The notes under the pieces: model-generated
Seen by the model: only the letters and a program-made list of their open reading frames with translations
Told to the model about the DNA's origin: nothing
The model's database searches: none
Position numbers and translations under genes: made by a program
Assembly (NCBI GenBank): GCA_016710135.1
Contig: JADJLM010000001.1
Coordinates: 496,001 to 560,000, forward strand
Origin: Nitrosomonas sp.
GTDB lineage: Bacteria > Pseudomonadota > Gammaproteobacteria > Burkholderiales > Nitrosomonadaceae
Length of the DNA: 64,000 nt
Direction of reading: 5' to 3'
Part shown: positions 19,958 through 30,227 of the stretch, piece after piece
Layout: every line of letters starts with the position of its first letter
Position numbering within the stretch: the stretch's first letter is position 1

Positions 19958-20601
19958 TACTTATTCCACGTTGCATAGTTTGTGTGATGGTGGCGGCATT
20001 ACTAACTGTTGGTTGTGCATCCGTTCCGGCAACGCGATTTTATACGCTGTCGGTTCCAGCTGAGTCATCCGGGATGAAGGACGCACCACGGCTTCCGCCA
20101 TCGTCCAAGCCAATTTTTATTAAAGTTATGCCGGTTAATGTGCCGGAACGACTTGCTCGTCCCCAACTGGTTGTACGTCTGCCGGGTTCAAAGCAGGAAA
20201 CACAGCTTTCAATACTTGAACAGGACCGCTGGTCATCGCATTTTAATTACGAATTGCGCGACGCATTCACCACCAGCATAGCTTACCAAACCGGAGCAAT
20301 AAGCGAAACACGCGGAATACCTACAGCTGATCAGCATAACTATCGTATTACGATTGAGCTTAGCCAATTCGATGCAATCGTCGGCGAAAAGGTGCAGGCC
20401 AGGTTCGGCTGGACGATTACGCGCTCTGCCGATGGCCGTAACACGGCCTGCTATTCAGTAATTTCAGAGCCGGTTGGCGAAGGCATCGTTGGCGTTGTAA
20501 AAGGTGTGCAACGTGTTGTTTCGAGTGTGTCTGCGGATGTATCAAAGAATTTGACTGAGCTTGAGATCGGGCAGGAGACCACTTGTGCAATTCAATATTA
20601 G
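19954..20601 (+). CDS. pqiC: PqiC-like outer-membrane lipoprotein
   Basis: 215 residues with a lipobox (A-A-L-L-T-V-G-C-A-S) ending in the acylated Cys near residue 23. The ABC-transport auxiliary domain follows: TRFYTLSVPAE, PERLARPQLVVRLPGSKQE and RWSSHFNYELRDAFTTSIAY. PqiC anchors the Pqi conduit at the outer membrane. The start overlaps the pqiB stop (ATGA), indicating one operon. No clear terminator was seen after it. Confidence 0.85.
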   Translation: MILIPRCIVCVMVAALLTVGCASVPATRFYTLSVPAESSGMKDAPRLPPSSKPIFIKVMPVNVPERLARPQLVVRLPGSKQETQLSILEQDRWSSHFNYELRDAFTTSIAYQTGAISETRGIPTADQHNYRITIELSQFDAIVGEKVQARFGWTITRSADGRNTACYSVISEPVGEGIVGVVKGVQRVVSSVSADVSKNLTELEIGQETTCAIQY

Positions 20602-20708
20602 CTTAACCTTAACGAGGTCTGGCACTTCGAGTGCGCTGCAATGATTAGGAGCTATGAGGTGTGCTGTCAAAAACGGAGTCTATCGGTTTAAGCGGCAAGC
20701 AGATTTGC

Positions 20709-20735
20709 TGTATTAGTTCAGATCTAATCGTACAA
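20709..20735. mobile_element. Solo IS481-type terminal sequence
   Basis: TGTATTAGTTCAGATCTAAT resembles the left end of the IS481 copies at 7456 and 49778. It stands ~90 bases before the other end at 20802, indicating stacked or deleted insertions. Confidence 0.45.
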
Positions 20736-20801
20736 AGGGCTTGAAATCGAGAACGTTATCGAGTTTGATATGGGTGTTGAAATTTAAAATCAAACATAAA
20801 T

Positions 20802-21489
20802 TGTACTAGCTCAGATCAGATCGTACAGTTACCGAATTGATTGGATGTCTGTCAGATTAGATTTGGTTCAGATTTTTGCTGTTCCAAATCGTTTTCCCAC
20901 TGAGCAAAGTCTCCATAGGAGTTTTTCCATTGCAGACTTTTCCCTGATGAGTTCTTTCATTATTATAATAATCGATCCAGCTGTCTAGGTCCTTTTGCAG
21001 TGACTCCAAATCGTGATACAGCTTCTTGCGGAAAGTCACTTGATAGAATTCCTGTAAGATGGTTTTATGGAATCGCTCACAGATACCGTTGGTCTGGGGT
21101 GACATGGCTTTTGTTTTGGTATGGTCGATATCATTGATTGCCAGGTATAGCTGGTAATCATGCTGTTCAACCCGCCCGCAATACTCCGTACCCCTGTCCG
21201 TTAATATTCGCAACATGGGTAAACCCTGTGTCGCATAGAATGGCAGCACCTTGTCATTTAGGATATCGGCTGCAGTAATTGATGTTTTGGCCGTATAGAG
21301 CTTGCAATGCACTACCTTGGAGTAAGTATCAATAAAAGTTTGCTGATAAATACGACCAACACCTTTTAGATTTCCCACATAGAAGGTGTCCTGTGCGCCC
21401 AAATAACCAGGATGCATCGTTTCTATTTCACCGCTGGCAATATCATCCTGTTTCTTTTTCTCCAATGCTGCGATTTGTGCATCATTCAA
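20802..21489 (-). pseudogene. IS481-family element, 5'-truncated transposase (copy C)
   Basis: The terminal repeat starts at 20802 (TGTACTAGCTCAGATCAGAT). The transposase frame (21489-20857) has the whole catalytic domain (TFIDTYSKVVHCKLYTAKTS, LRILTDRGTEYCGR, SPQTNGICERFHKTIL) and the proper C-terminus (GKTPMETLLSGKTIWNSKNL). The N-terminal helix-turn-helix is missing: at 21490 the sequence switches to an IS3-family remnant. It is about 70-80% similar to copies A and B by eye, so it belongs to an older, different lineage. Confidence 0.8.
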
Positions 21490-21496
21490 AATGATG

Positions 21497-21789
21497 CCTT
21501 CACTGGCGATTCATAGTTATTATCAACCGCAACCGGTAGCCAAAGAAAATCTATTACTGATGCGATTGATCGACCGAATTCGCATAAATAAACCTTTTCT
21601 CGGTTCACAGTGGATCGCAGTGTTCAATATGAAGAAGTTTATCTCAACGCCTATGAGCCAGCACTTGAAGCCAAGCAATCGCTGACAAAGTACTTCCGGT
21701 TTTATAATGAAAACCGGGAACATCAGACTTTGATGGCAACACCTGATCAGGTCTATTATGAATCCATCACGTTGCTGAAGACAGGTTGA
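21497..21789 (+). pseudogene. IS3-family OrfB remnant with internal deletion
   Basis: The start H-S-Y-Y-Q-P-Q-P-V-A-K-E-N-L-L-L-M belongs to the N-terminal part of IS3-group OrfB. It is joined to an ending (NAYEPALEAKQSLTKYFRFY, NENREHQTLMATPDQVYYES), so the catalytic core is deleted. The gap 21790-21939 contains only the presumed element end. Confidence 0.65.
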
Positions 21790-21939
21790 TGGTAGAGAAA
21801 ATAACTCCCAAAACTTCTGTCCAAAAATTGGGATCCACTTTTATTTTTAGAGGGGGTGGCTACAATAATTGATTGGTTCTCTGTAGAGTTTGCTGACAGT
21901 GAATTGACACTCATAAGCACTGTACTATTTTGAGTATTT

Positions 21940-23088
21940 TTATAATGTGGGACGCGATAATTTGAGCAATAAGCCATTTGTATCATCGGTTAGTAGATAA
22001 ATAGCGCCATCAGGTCCTTCTGCCACATCGCGAATGCGAGCTTGGTTCATGAGTAATTTTTCCTCACTCAATACTCGATTGCTGTCAACGACTAAACGCA
22101 CTAGATGTTGTCCGACCAATGAGCCAATGAATAAATTACCTCTCCATTCTGGAAATAGATTGCCACGGTAAAACATCATTCCAGAAGGAGCAATAGATGG
22201 GTTCCAATAATAGATGGGTTCTTCAAAGCCTTGTTCAGCATGCTCGTCTTTGATCGGTTCCATGGAATAATGCATGCCATAGCTTGCTAAAGGCCAGCCA
22301 TAATTCTTACCTGGGAGTGGAATATTGATTTCATCGCCCCCTCGTGGACCATGCTCATGAATCCATAATGCACCCGTTCCAGGGTGAATGGCCGCGCCTT
22401 GAATATGGCGATGACCATAAGACCAGATTTCAGGCTTGGCCACTGAGTGCTGAGTGAAAGGATTATCAGTAGGCACGCTGCCATCTTTGCTGATACGAAT
22501 TAGTTTGCCGATATGGTTGTCGAGGTGCTGCGCCTGATCCATATAGGTAAAACGGTCTCCCAGGGTGATGAATAAGTTGCCGTTGGGTGCAACGACCAGC
22601 CTTGATCCGAAGTGTTTGGCACCATCAGTTTTCGGCAATTGCCTAAAAATGACCTGCACATCTTTCAACTGATTATCGATCAATTTGGCACGAGCAACGG
22701 CGGTGCCAGCCACATTATCTTGCTGTTCTGTATAGGAAAAATAGAGTTGCTGATTACGCGCAAAATCGGGGTCAAGTGCGATACCTAATAAGCCACCTTG
22801 GTCACGGGCGAGCAGGTTGGGTAATCCTAATATAGTTGGTTCGGAGGGGCTACCATCTGCCATGACGATACGCAATCGACCTGCGCGTTCGGATATCAAA
22901 ATACGCCCATCGGGTAAAAAAGCCATGCTCCAGGGGTGGTCGAGCCCACTGGTTAAAATTTCTACAGTAAAAGGAACTTTAGGTTGCTCTGCGTGAGTAA
23001 GTGATACAAAGAACAGGCTGCTGATGGTAACCAGAATCAAGTATTTAATGATGTGCAACGTTCTTAGCACGCTATTTTCCCCTTTCAT
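21940..23088 (-). CDS. PQQ-dependent soluble aldose (sugar) dehydrogenase
   Basis: 382 residues with a signal peptide (IIKYLILVTISSLFFVSLTH, cleavage after HAE). It has the six-bladed propeller of the GDH-B/YliI family: LDHPWSMAFLPDGRILISER, GLLGIALDPDFARNQQLYFS, WSYGHRHIQGAAIHPGTGAL and HEHGPRGGDEINIPLPGKNY. These include the His and Arg residues that bind PQQ and substrate. It is a periplasmic enzyme oxidising aldoses, passing electrons to an acceptor. It is a single gene just downstream of, and on the same strand as, the second two-component pair. The spacer 23089-23213 shows no gene. Confidence 0.85.
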   Translation of the reverse strand: MKGENSVLRTLHIIKYLILVTISSLFFVSLTHAEQPKVPFTVEILTSGLDHPWSMAFLPDGRILISERAGRLRIVMADGSPSEPTILGLPNLLARDQGGLLGIALDPDFARNQQLYFSYTEQQDNVAGTAVARAKLIDNQLKDVQVIFRQLPKTDGAKHFGSRLVVAPNGNLFITLGDRFTYMDQAQHLDNHIGKLIRISKDGSVPTDNPFTQHSVAKPEIWSYGHRHIQGAAIHPGTGALWIHEHGPRGGDEINIPLPGKNYGWPLASYGMHYSMEPIKDEHAEQGFEEPIYYWNPSIAPSGMMFYRGNLFPEWRGNLFIGSLVGQHLVRLVVDSNRVLSEEKLLMNQARIRDVAEGPDGAIYLLTDDTNGLLLKLSRPTL

Positions 23089-23213
23089 TAGTAGTAGTTT
23101 GATATCTGGAAATTTTAAGTTTATTAATAGATTGCTTATTAGTCCATGATTTTCTTAGCATCATGGATTTTGAAGCTAATCCTACAGAAGTTTCAGGTTT
23201 TTTGGGGTAACGA

Positions 23214-23838
23214 TTAGATTTCAGAAGCGCTAAATCCACTTTCCTGTGCAATGCGTAAGAGGTCTAGCAGATTGTGAGCGCCTGTTTTATGCAGAATATG
23301 TGAACGATGGATTTCTACAGTTCGGAAACTGATATGTAGGTATTGAGCAATTTCTTTATTGGAATAACCTTGGATAACGAGCGCCATGATTTCCTGCTCG
23401 CGTTCGGTTAACGTTGCGATACGCGAAATCGCTGCTTGGTGATGTTCAGTAATGTGCTGGGTTTTGTACGCTTCCAGAAAAGCCAATCGAATGCTCGCAA
23501 GCAGCTTGGTACGGGTAACCGGTTTCGTTAGAAAATCGATAGCGCCTGCTTTCATCGCTTTGACACTCAATGGGATACTGCCATAACCGGTCAAAAAATA
23601 ATTGGCAATTGACTCTTTCGCTGATTAAGTTTTCCTGAAGTGTTAGTCCATCTTTTCCAGGCATGCGAATATCTAATAAGATGCACCCAGTAAAATCAGA
23701 CTGATAAGCACTCAGAAATGCTTCTGCACTGGTAAATGATTGTACATGGATAGCTTCTTGTTCAAGCAGAAGCGTTAATGAGTCACGAACGGCTGTATTA
23801 TCGTCAATGATAAAAACAGTAGGTGGGTAACTGCTCAT
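23214..23838 (-). pseudogene. FixJ-family response regulator, frameshifted in the receiver domain
   Basis: The N-terminal frame (23838-23446) carries VFIIDDNTAVRDSLTLLLEQ and the phospho-Asp motif CILLDIRMPGKDG. The rest (TGYGSIPLSVKAMKAGAIDF, LTKPV, then a LuxR-type HTH with LTEREQEIMALVIQGYSNKE) is in another frame down to 23214. The break lies at a run of six T on the coding strand (23597-23602), and a two-base loss relative to the paralogue at 2930-3547 fits best. Its start overlaps the kinase stop by four bases. If the break is real, the regulator lacks its output domain. Confidence 0.8.
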
Positions 23839-25364
23839 GAAGTAAAAGGAAGGGTAAAGTAAAATTTAGCACCGGTTGTGCTGTGGGGATCGATCCAGAG
23901 TTGGCCTCCGTTGGCTTCGATTAGTGCGCGGCTGATCGATAACCCCATGCCGATACCAGTTGATTTTGTGGTAAAAAATGGATCGAAGATGTGATGAACG
24001 ATCTGGGGATTAATCCCAGGGCCCCGATCTTCAATCGTTACGAGCGCGAGTTTTTCTTTAGCTATGGTATTGACTGTAATGGTTATCGCAGAATTGGTAA
24101 CATTTGCTGAACTCATGGCTTCTACCGCGTTTCTCAGTAAATTGATTACTGCCTTTTTGATTTGTACGCGATTAGCTGAGACAGTAGGTAGATTAGATTC
24201 GAGCTGTAAAATTTGATGAAAATCGCTAAATCCATTACTACGAACAGCATGTGATGCGTCCAGGATGATTTCGTTGAGATCGAGGTTTTCGATGTGAGCA
24301 TCGGCTTTGTGTAAGGAAGCGATTAATTCGTGTAGGCTATCACCAGCGCGCTGGGCCTGGGTAACACAATTTTGTAGAGATTCTTTAATTTTACTTCGTT
24401 GATTCGGATTATTTTCTAAGATATTCAGTGCTACTTCGCTATAAGCAGAGATCGCAGTAAGAGGCTGATTCAGTTCATGGGCTATAGCCGAAGCCGTGTG
24501 AATAGCTACTTGTTGTTTAAATAATGACTCTTCTTCTGAGCGAAAGTTTTGCAACGCTTTTTCCAACATTTTTTGTTTGGTAATATCTTGCGCAATACCA
24601 ATGACTCGGTTAGCTACTCCTTCGATGAAATGGACTCTCCCGATCGAATTAATCCACTTTTCTGAACCCGACCTCGCTTGAATGACTCTTACTTCAATCG
24701 TGAATTCTCCATCTCCAGTCGGATCAATTGCTTTATTCAAGGCCGCTTGGTAGAGCGCACGATCTTTTGGATGAATCGCAGAAAAAAAGGTTTCATAGGT
24801 GCACGAGCGGGTTGATTGCTCACCCCAGAATTCACTCATGCGTTCATCTTGGTAAATAATCTGGTGTTGCAGATCTAAATCAAATATACCTAATCCAGCA
24901 GCTTGCTTGGCTAAGAGAAGTCGTTCCTCGATTTCTTGCAACTCTTGTTCTACTTGGAACTGTTGGTTAGCTATATTAATGTTAACGAGAGCAAATGATT
25001 GATCACTTATTGTAATGGGCCTTAAATCAATATCCACCGATATTTCCTGCTGATCTTGTTTTAATAGCGCAAAGCTACGACCATTTCTCATAGTGCGCTT
25101 ACGGGGATCCTTGAAATAAGCTTTTTCATAATGTCGATGACGAGCCCGATATCGGGCCGGAATCAGGAGATCAATCGATTTACCTAGTAGTTGTTCATGA
25201 GTGTATCCCGTTAATTTTTGGGCTGCTAGATTGACCATACGCATCATTCCTTGATCATCGACTAATAGTAATGCATCAGGGAAAGCATCTAGGAATACCG
25301 ATAAGCTGGGGCTAAAAATGGTATCTACAATGGCTAATTCTGAATTATCGTTGAAATGAATCAT
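23835..25364 (-). CDS. PAS-domain sensor histidine kinase, intact paralogue
   Basis: 509 residues. PAS1 (~18-130, FLDAFPDALLLVDDQGMMRM), PAS2/PAC (~140-265, LLLAKQAAGLGIFDLDLQHQ), HisKA with SAIAHELNQPLTAISAYSEV, and HATPase_c with NLLRNAVEAM, EDRGPGINP and GIGMGLSISRALIEANGG. No membrane segment is apparent, so it is a cytoplasmic sensor, perhaps of redox or gas signals as in FixL-like proteins; no heme-binding His pattern was confirmed. It is the template showing that the kinase at 3544-5039 is frameshifted. It overlaps the damaged regulator gene. Confidence 0.9.
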   Translation of the reverse strand: MIHFNDNSELAIVDTIFSPSLSVFLDAFPDALLLVDDQGMMRMVNLAAQKLTGYTHEQLLGKSIDLLIPARYRARHRHYEKAYFKDPRKRTMRNGRSFALLKQDQQEISVDIDLRPITISDQSFALVNINIANQQFQVEQELQEIEERLLLAKQAAGLGIFDLDLQHQIIYQDERMSEFWGEQSTRSCTYETFFSAIHPKDRALYQAALNKAIDPTGDGEFTIEVRVIQARSGSEKWINSIGRVHFIEGVANRVIGIAQDITKQKMLEKALQNFRSEEESLFKQQVAIHTASAIAHELNQPLTAISAYSEVALNILENNPNQRSKIKESLQNCVTQAQRAGDSLHELIASLHKADAHIENLDLNEIILDASHAVRSNGFSDFHQILQLESNLPTVSANRVQIKKAVINLLRNAVEAMSSANVTNSAITITVNTIAKEKLALVTIEDRGPGINPQIVHHIFDPFFTTKSTGIGMGLSISRALIEANGGQLWIDPHSTTGAKFYFTLPFTS

Positions 25365-25443
25365 GTCTAAGCGTCAAGAAGCAAATCATCTTCATGCAGC
25401 GAGCGAGATAATTGAGAAGCAAAACATTACATCGCATCACTAA

Positions 25444-25486
25444 GTAGCGCTACGTATTTATCTCATCAATGGTTTTCGCTATATTA
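25444..25486. promoter_or_regulatory. Palindromes between kinase 2 and the CBS gene
   Basis: GTAGCGCTAC (25444-25453) is a perfect 10-base palindrome. Just downstream ATGGTT and AACCAT form an inverted pair with an 11-base spacer. TTAACCATA also occurs in the sbtA upstream region (5130-5137). They sit in the divergent intergenic space and may be operators for the FixJ-type regulators. No binding evidence exists. Confidence 0.35.
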
Positions 25487-25521
25487 ACCATAACATATGA
25501 CTGTTAAAAAAGGGAGGGAAA

Positions 25522-25971
25522 ATGTCAATTGGTGAGATTTGTAATCGCAAAGTGGTGGTGATGCAACGTGAGGAAACAATTGCAGAAGCGGCTAAACTGA
25601 TGCGTGATCAGCATGTAGGGAGTGTTCTGATCGTTAATGAACAAGATGGGAAGCGCGTTCCAATCGGTATTGTGACAGATCGTGATCTGGTGGTTGAAGT
25701 TATTGCACCCGAACTTGATCCAGATGCGATTACAGTCGGGGATATCATGATGACTAGCTTTGTGGTGGTTAAAGAAGATACTGGAGTTTCTGAAGCGATC
25801 CAGTATATGCGAGCAAAAGGGGTGCGTCGCTTACCAGTAGTGGATGCAGAAGCAAAACTACTTGGCATCGTGACGTTGGATGATTTGCTAATTTTATTGG
25901 CAGAGGAATTGGATACGCTCGCTAAATTGGTTGCACAGGAGCAGCAAAATGAAGTTGTCGCTCGGCGTTAA
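25522..25971 (+). CDS. Tandem CBS-domain protein
   Basis: 149 residues made of two CBS motifs: EETIAEAAKLMRDQHVGSVL ... PIGIVTDRDLV, and EDTGVSEAIQYMRAKGVRRL ... LLGIVTLDDLL. Such stand-alone pairs bind adenine nucleotides and modulate other proteins. The ribosome site GGGAGG precedes the ATG. It is divergent from the kinase gene and convergent with mgtE, with no specific partner visible. Confidence 0.85.
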   Translation: MSIGEICNRKVVVMQREETIAEAAKLMRDQHVGSVLIVNEQDGKRVPIGIVTDRDLVVEVIAPELDPDAITVGDIMMTSFVVVKEDTGVSEAIQYMRAKGVRRLPVVDAEAKLLGIVTLDDLLILLAEELDTLAKLVAQEQQNEVVARR

Positions 25972-26051
25972 ATATAAAGACGTACAGGTCTCACAGTTTT
26001 TCAGTAAGCTCTGCTGTGCGTTGGTTGAAAGGCCAAGGTGTTAATGTCGCA

Positions 26052-27484
26052 TTATAAGAGTAATAATGTTGCTAGCCCAAGAAAGATGAAAAATCCCCCG
26101 CTATCCGTTACAGCAGTAATTAAAACACTAGAGCCGATTGCGGGGTCGCGGCCTAATTTCTTACGGGTTAATGGAATGATGACGCCAACGAGTGCGGCAA
26201 GTAAAAGGTTCAATATCATGGCAAGTGCCATGACAAGGCCAAGGGATGCATTTTGATAAATCAGAAACGTAAATAAACCGACAATTCCTCCCCATAGAAG
26301 GCCATTTACCAAACTGACCCCAATTTCTTTGGTGATAAGTTTGACGGTATTTTCAGTACTGACCTGACCTAGCGCTAAAGCGCGTACAATCATCGTAATG
26401 GTTTGATTACCGGAATTGCCCCCAACGCCGGCGACAATCGGCATTAAGGCAGCCAATGCAACTAGCTTTTCGATTGAATCCTCGAATAAGCCGATGACCC
26501 GTGAGGCAATAAATGCAGTAACCAAATTGATCGCGAGCCATGCCCATCGATTGCGTACACTTTTCCAAACCGGTGCAAATAAATCCTCTTGCTCGCTCAA
26601 TCCAGCAAGATTACGTGCTTCGCTTTCTGCCTTACTACGAATGAAATCAATTACGGCGTTAACGGTGACGCGACCCAGTAGTTTTCCATCTGCGTCAACG
26701 ACGGAGGCCGAAACCAAGTCATAGCGTTCAAATGCCTGAGTGGCTTGCTGCGCATTATCGTGGGGTGAAATTTTACACCTTCTTTGGCCATGACATCGCT
26801 GACCATTATTTCGGGATCGTTTACCAGTAATTGATTGAGCATGAGGACGCCTTGCAGTAGCTCATTTCGATCAACCACAAATAACTGGTCGGTGTGATCG
26901 GGTAATTCACCCAGAAAACGTAAATAGCGTAATACGACTTCTAATCGAACATCTTCACGAATTGTGATGATATCGAAATCCATGAGTGCTCCAACAGAAT
27001 CTTCTGGGTAAGACATCGCTGCGCGGAGTTGCTCACGCTCTTCCTGAGGCAGTGCGCGATAGACATCTTCAATGACATCATCCGGTAAATTAGGTGCGAT
27101 ATCAGCAATTTCGTCAGCATCCAATTGCTCGGCAGCTGCAACCAATTCGTTGCTTCCCATATCGGCAATCAGCGTTTCTCTCACAGCATCGGATACTTCT
27201 AAGAGTACTTCACCGTCATTCTCAACTTTGACAAATTTCCAGAGAAACAGTCGATCCTCTAACGGAAGGCTTTCTAAAATATAAGCGATATCAGCAGGAT
27301 GCAGTGTATCGATTAGCTTCTGTAGGCTTGCCAAGTTTTGTTTTTGAGTGACCGATTCGATCAATTCCTGACGCGGGGAGTCTTGCATTTGTACTAAACC
27401 TTCGACCAGCCTGTACTTACGAAGTAAGTTGATGACGCGTTCAAGCTTGTTTTGTAGGTCTTTGTTGTCAAAATTGTCCATCAT
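26052..27484 (-). pseudogene. mgtE: Magnesium transporter MgtE, frameshifted between CBS and membrane parts
   Basis: The first frame (27484-26651) encodes the MgtE N domain (LIDTLHPADIAYILESLPLE, DIAPNLPDDVIEDVYRALP) and the first CBS part. The second (26717-26052) encodes the end of CBS2 and the five-helix channel domain (LAALMPIVAGVGGNSGNQTI, the conserved GGNSGNQ pore motif). The break is in the run GGGG at 26762-26765: adding one base joins K-F-H-P-H-D-N-A-Q-Q-A-T to the second frame. If real, the transporter is dead, though overlapping translation of two parts cannot be excluded. Confidence 0.8.
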
Positions 27485-27664
27485 CCCTTGCCTTACTTAT
27501 TGAAGAAGTTACTGTCTTTGATTGAGTGGGTTTCGATGATCAGAAAATTGTATAGCCTGAAATTCCCTAATTTAACATGTTACATGACGTCGAAGATAGG
27601 ATTAGAAGATAACAAAATCAAGGTTATTCAGTAGTGTGCAATAAATGCGGTAATTAAGTGATAC

Positions 27665-28363
27665 CTACGGGATCTGAGAAGGAGGCATACGTTTTAAGAT
27701 GATATCCGTTTTTTTTAACAATTTTTTTGCAGTTCGGTTACGATCATAAAAGCGTGGGCTAGGAACTATGGATGCAAGAAAGGCTGCCTGCCTGGCAGTT
27801 AACGTCGAAGCACTAACACCAAAATAATGTTGGGAAGCTGCTTCAGCGCCAAATACATTTTCACCCCATTCGATGATGTTCAAATAAATTTCCAAGATAC
27901 GCTTCTTAGTCATTACCTTTTCCAACATGTAAGTAATAACCGCTTCTTGTAACTTACGCCACGGTGTTTTCTTATCGGAAAGAAACAAGTTCTTAGCAAG
28001 CTGTTGACTGATAGTTGAACCGCCTGCAGCCCACCGACCTTCTTGCCAGTTTCTTTCCAAGGCGTTTTGCATTGCCTTAAAGTCAAAGCCAGTATGATTC
28101 AAAAATTGACTATCTTCAGCAGCAATAATCGCGCGTTTGAGATGGGGAGAGATTTTTTCATAATCAATCCATTGGTAATAGAATTTCACATTGGGTTGGT
28201 TTTGGCGTGTTACTTCCCATCGAGTCTGCATAAAAGCGCTAGACGAAGGATTATACTGATTCCAGTAGATGATGTGCAGCAAGAACCATGCTTGGAGCAG
28301 CAATAAAAGACTGAAGAGTAGGAGTAATAACCATCCTACCCATCGCAGCAATGATTTGATCAT
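27665..28363 (-). CDS. mtgA: Monofunctional peptidoglycan glycosyltransferase
   Basis: 232 residues. One N-terminal membrane helix (LLLLLFSLLLLLQAWFLLHI) is followed by a GT51 domain. Catalytic motifs are IIAAEDSQFLNHTGFDF (Glu nucleophile region) and GGSTISQQLAKNLFLS, then KRILEIYLNIIEWG. It polymerises lipid II into glycan strands at the inner membrane. It is first in line with aroE, the tonB-like gene and rnb on the minus strand, an order common in this group. Confidence 0.92.
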   Translation of the reverse strand: MIKSLLRWVGWLLLLLFSLLLLLQAWFLLHIIYWNQYNPSSSAFMQTRWEVTRQNQPNVKFYYQWIDYEKISPHLKRAIIAAEDSQFLNHTGFDFKAMQNALERNWQEGRWAAGGSTISQQLAKNLFLSDKKTPWRKLQEAVITYMLEKVMTKKRILEIYLNIIEWGENVFGAEAASQHYFGVSASTLTARQAAFLASIVPSPRFYDRNRTAKKLLKKTDIILKRMPPSQIP

Positions 28364-28441
28364 TCAATTACGGTGTTGTTTGATAGATCAGTAGCTACGG
28401 GTAAGCGGATAAGTAGATCAGTCCGACGTGATCGATACGCA

Positions 28442-29260
28442 TTAGGAATTTTTAAGCATACGTATTACCGTTTCTGTTTCAGGTCTTATGCCTCGCCATA
28501 AGTAAAACGATTCAGCTGCTTGCTCAACGAGCATTCCAATCCCGTCGACTAAATGGCTGACACTACAGTGCCGTGCAAATTGCAGAAACGGGGTTAATTG
28601 TTTTCCATACATCATGTCGTAAGCTAAAGCTTGTGCGGCAAAAACATTAGGTGTCAAGGGCGGGAGTTTATTAGCTAAGCTGGCCGATGTTGCATTGATG
28701 ATGATATCAAATTTTTCTTGAGTCAATTCCTGGTACGAAGCTGATCGAATATTGCCAAAGCACGCAAACTGTCGCTGTAGTTCAATTGCTTTATCAAGTG
28801 TTCGGTTCGCAATGGTGAGTTGGTCGGGCTCAAACCTAAGCAGTGGTAGGATAACGCCTCGAGCTGCTCCTCCTGCGCCCATTAGCAAAATATTTTTATT
28901 CCTAATTGAAATCGCTTGATTGACTTCGATATCACGTACTAACCCTGTTCCATCAGTGTTATCGCCAATAATCTCATTATGATCACGAAATTGGAGGGTA
29001 TTGACAGCCTGAGCAGATTGAGCGCGCTCTGTGAGTTGTGTTGCGAGTCTAAAAGCCTCTATTTTAAAAGGTAATGTGACATTGAGTCCTTTGCCACCTT
29101 GGTTTTGGAATGATCGAACGGTATGAGCAAATTGATCCAACGGGGAAAGGATGGCTTCATAGCACATATCTTGCTGTGTTTGTCGGGCAAACTCGCGATG
29201 AATGAATGGGGATTTACTATGATGGATGGGGTTGCCAATTACTGCGTATCGATCGGTCAT
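28442..29260 (-). CDS. aroE: Shikimate dehydrogenase
   Basis: 272 residues. It reduces 3-dehydroshikimate with NADPH in aromatic amino acid synthesis. The substrate site includes NPIHHSKSPFIH and NVTLPFK (catalytic Lys), with Asp in GDNTDGTGL. The NADP-binding loop is MGAGGAARGV. ATG start at 29260; the family length is as expected. Confidence 0.93.
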   Translation of the reverse strand: MTDRYAVIGNPIHHSKSPFIHREFARQTQQDMCYEAILSPLDQFAHTVRSFQNQGGKGLNVTLPFKIEAFRLATQLTERAQSAQAVNTLQFRDHNEIIGDNTDGTGLVRDIEVNQAISIRNKNILLMGAGGAARGVILPLLRFEPDQLTIANRTLDKAIELQRQFACFGNIRSASYQELTQEKFDIIINATSASLANKLPPLTPNVFAAQALAYDMMYGKQLTPFLQFARHCSVSHLVDGIGMLVEQAAESFYLWRGIRPETETVIRMLKNS

Positions 29261-29318
29261 TGTCTAGGTAGACTTATAAAGTAATATCAGTTGACTAATT
29301 GATCACGATTGCAAAAAT

Positions 29319-30227
29319 TTACTCGCTGTGTAGCTTATCCGAACGCGCAAATACCCAAGTGCGGGTTATATGCAGGATATCGGTATCACGACTGATTTCC
29401 GGTGGGAAAGCCGCGAAACCATTTTGTGCTGCGATCCGGACGATTCGAGTCGCTGCTTCATCAAGAATCTTAAAACCCGATGAGCGATCGATTCCGATGG
29501 ATTCAAGACTTCCGTCAGAACGAATACCTACAGTTAGCTGTAAGCTTCCATAAAGCTTCTCTTTTTTGGCAGCCTCTGGATAATTTAGATTCCCGATACG
29601 CTCGACTTTCATGCGCCAATCTTCAACGTAACGCGCAAATCGGTATTCTCGTGTACGAGCGCCAATAAATTTGCGCTTAGGTCTTTTTTGGTATTCTTCA
29701 TGCTCTTTCGCGATTTGAGCTTCTAGTCGTGCAATTTCAAGGCTGCGTTGTAGTAGGTTTGTACTATCCAGCTGTACCGGTTGCTGTACTTCGGTTTGGG
29801 CCTGCGCAATATTGGTTTGTGGAATTTGCGGTTTGCTTTTTGCCGCAGTCATGAGTCGTTTAACTTCTTCTTCTAGCCGTTTCGTTTTCTGGGTTGCTTC
29901 GCGAAGATTAACGGATGGTTTTGATTGTGGAAGAACTGGAAAAGGTGTTTTGGTGCGTCGGTTCTCGTCGACGTTACCCCCACCATCTAAATTACTTTGT
30001 GCGAGTACTTTCGTTTCAATCGGTTTTTGCTCGGATTTGCTGTTGACAAGGATGACTTCCAATGACTTAGCAATATTATTGAAGGGGGGATCAGGCAACT
30101 TAAAATTAATGCCCATTAAAACGAAAATATGTATGACCATCGAAATTGCGATGGCGATATATAAGCGGTTTGTTTGATCTTCAAACCAGGGACTCGATAT
30201 CTGAAGTGTGCGATCTATCATTATCAA
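29319..30227 (-). CDS. TonB-family energy transducer
   Basis: 302 residues. It has a short cytoplasmic N-terminus, one membrane helix (LYIAIAISMVIHIFVLMGIN), a charged coiled periplasmic linker, and a C-terminal TonB domain (YPEAAKKEKLYGSLQLTVGI, GIDRSSGFKILDEAATRIVR). It transmits proton-motive force to outer-membrane receptors. No exbB/exbD lie next to it. The ATG codons at 30227 and 30221 are both possible. Confidence 0.88.
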   Translation of the reverse strand: MIMIDRTLQISSPWFEDQTNRLYIAIAISMVIHIFVLMGINFKLPDPPFNNIAKSLEVILVNSKSEQKPIETKVLAQSNLDGGGNVDENRRTKTPFPVLPQSKPSVNLREATQKTKRLEEEVKRLMTAAKSKPQIPQTNIAQAQTEVQQPVQLDSTNLLQRSLEIARLEAQIAKEHEEYQKRPKRKFIGARTREYRFARYVEDWRMKVERIGNLNYPEAAKKEKLYGSLQLTVGIRSDGSLESIGIDRSSGFKILDEAATRIVRIAAQNGFAAFPPEISRDTDILHITRTWVFARSDKLHSE

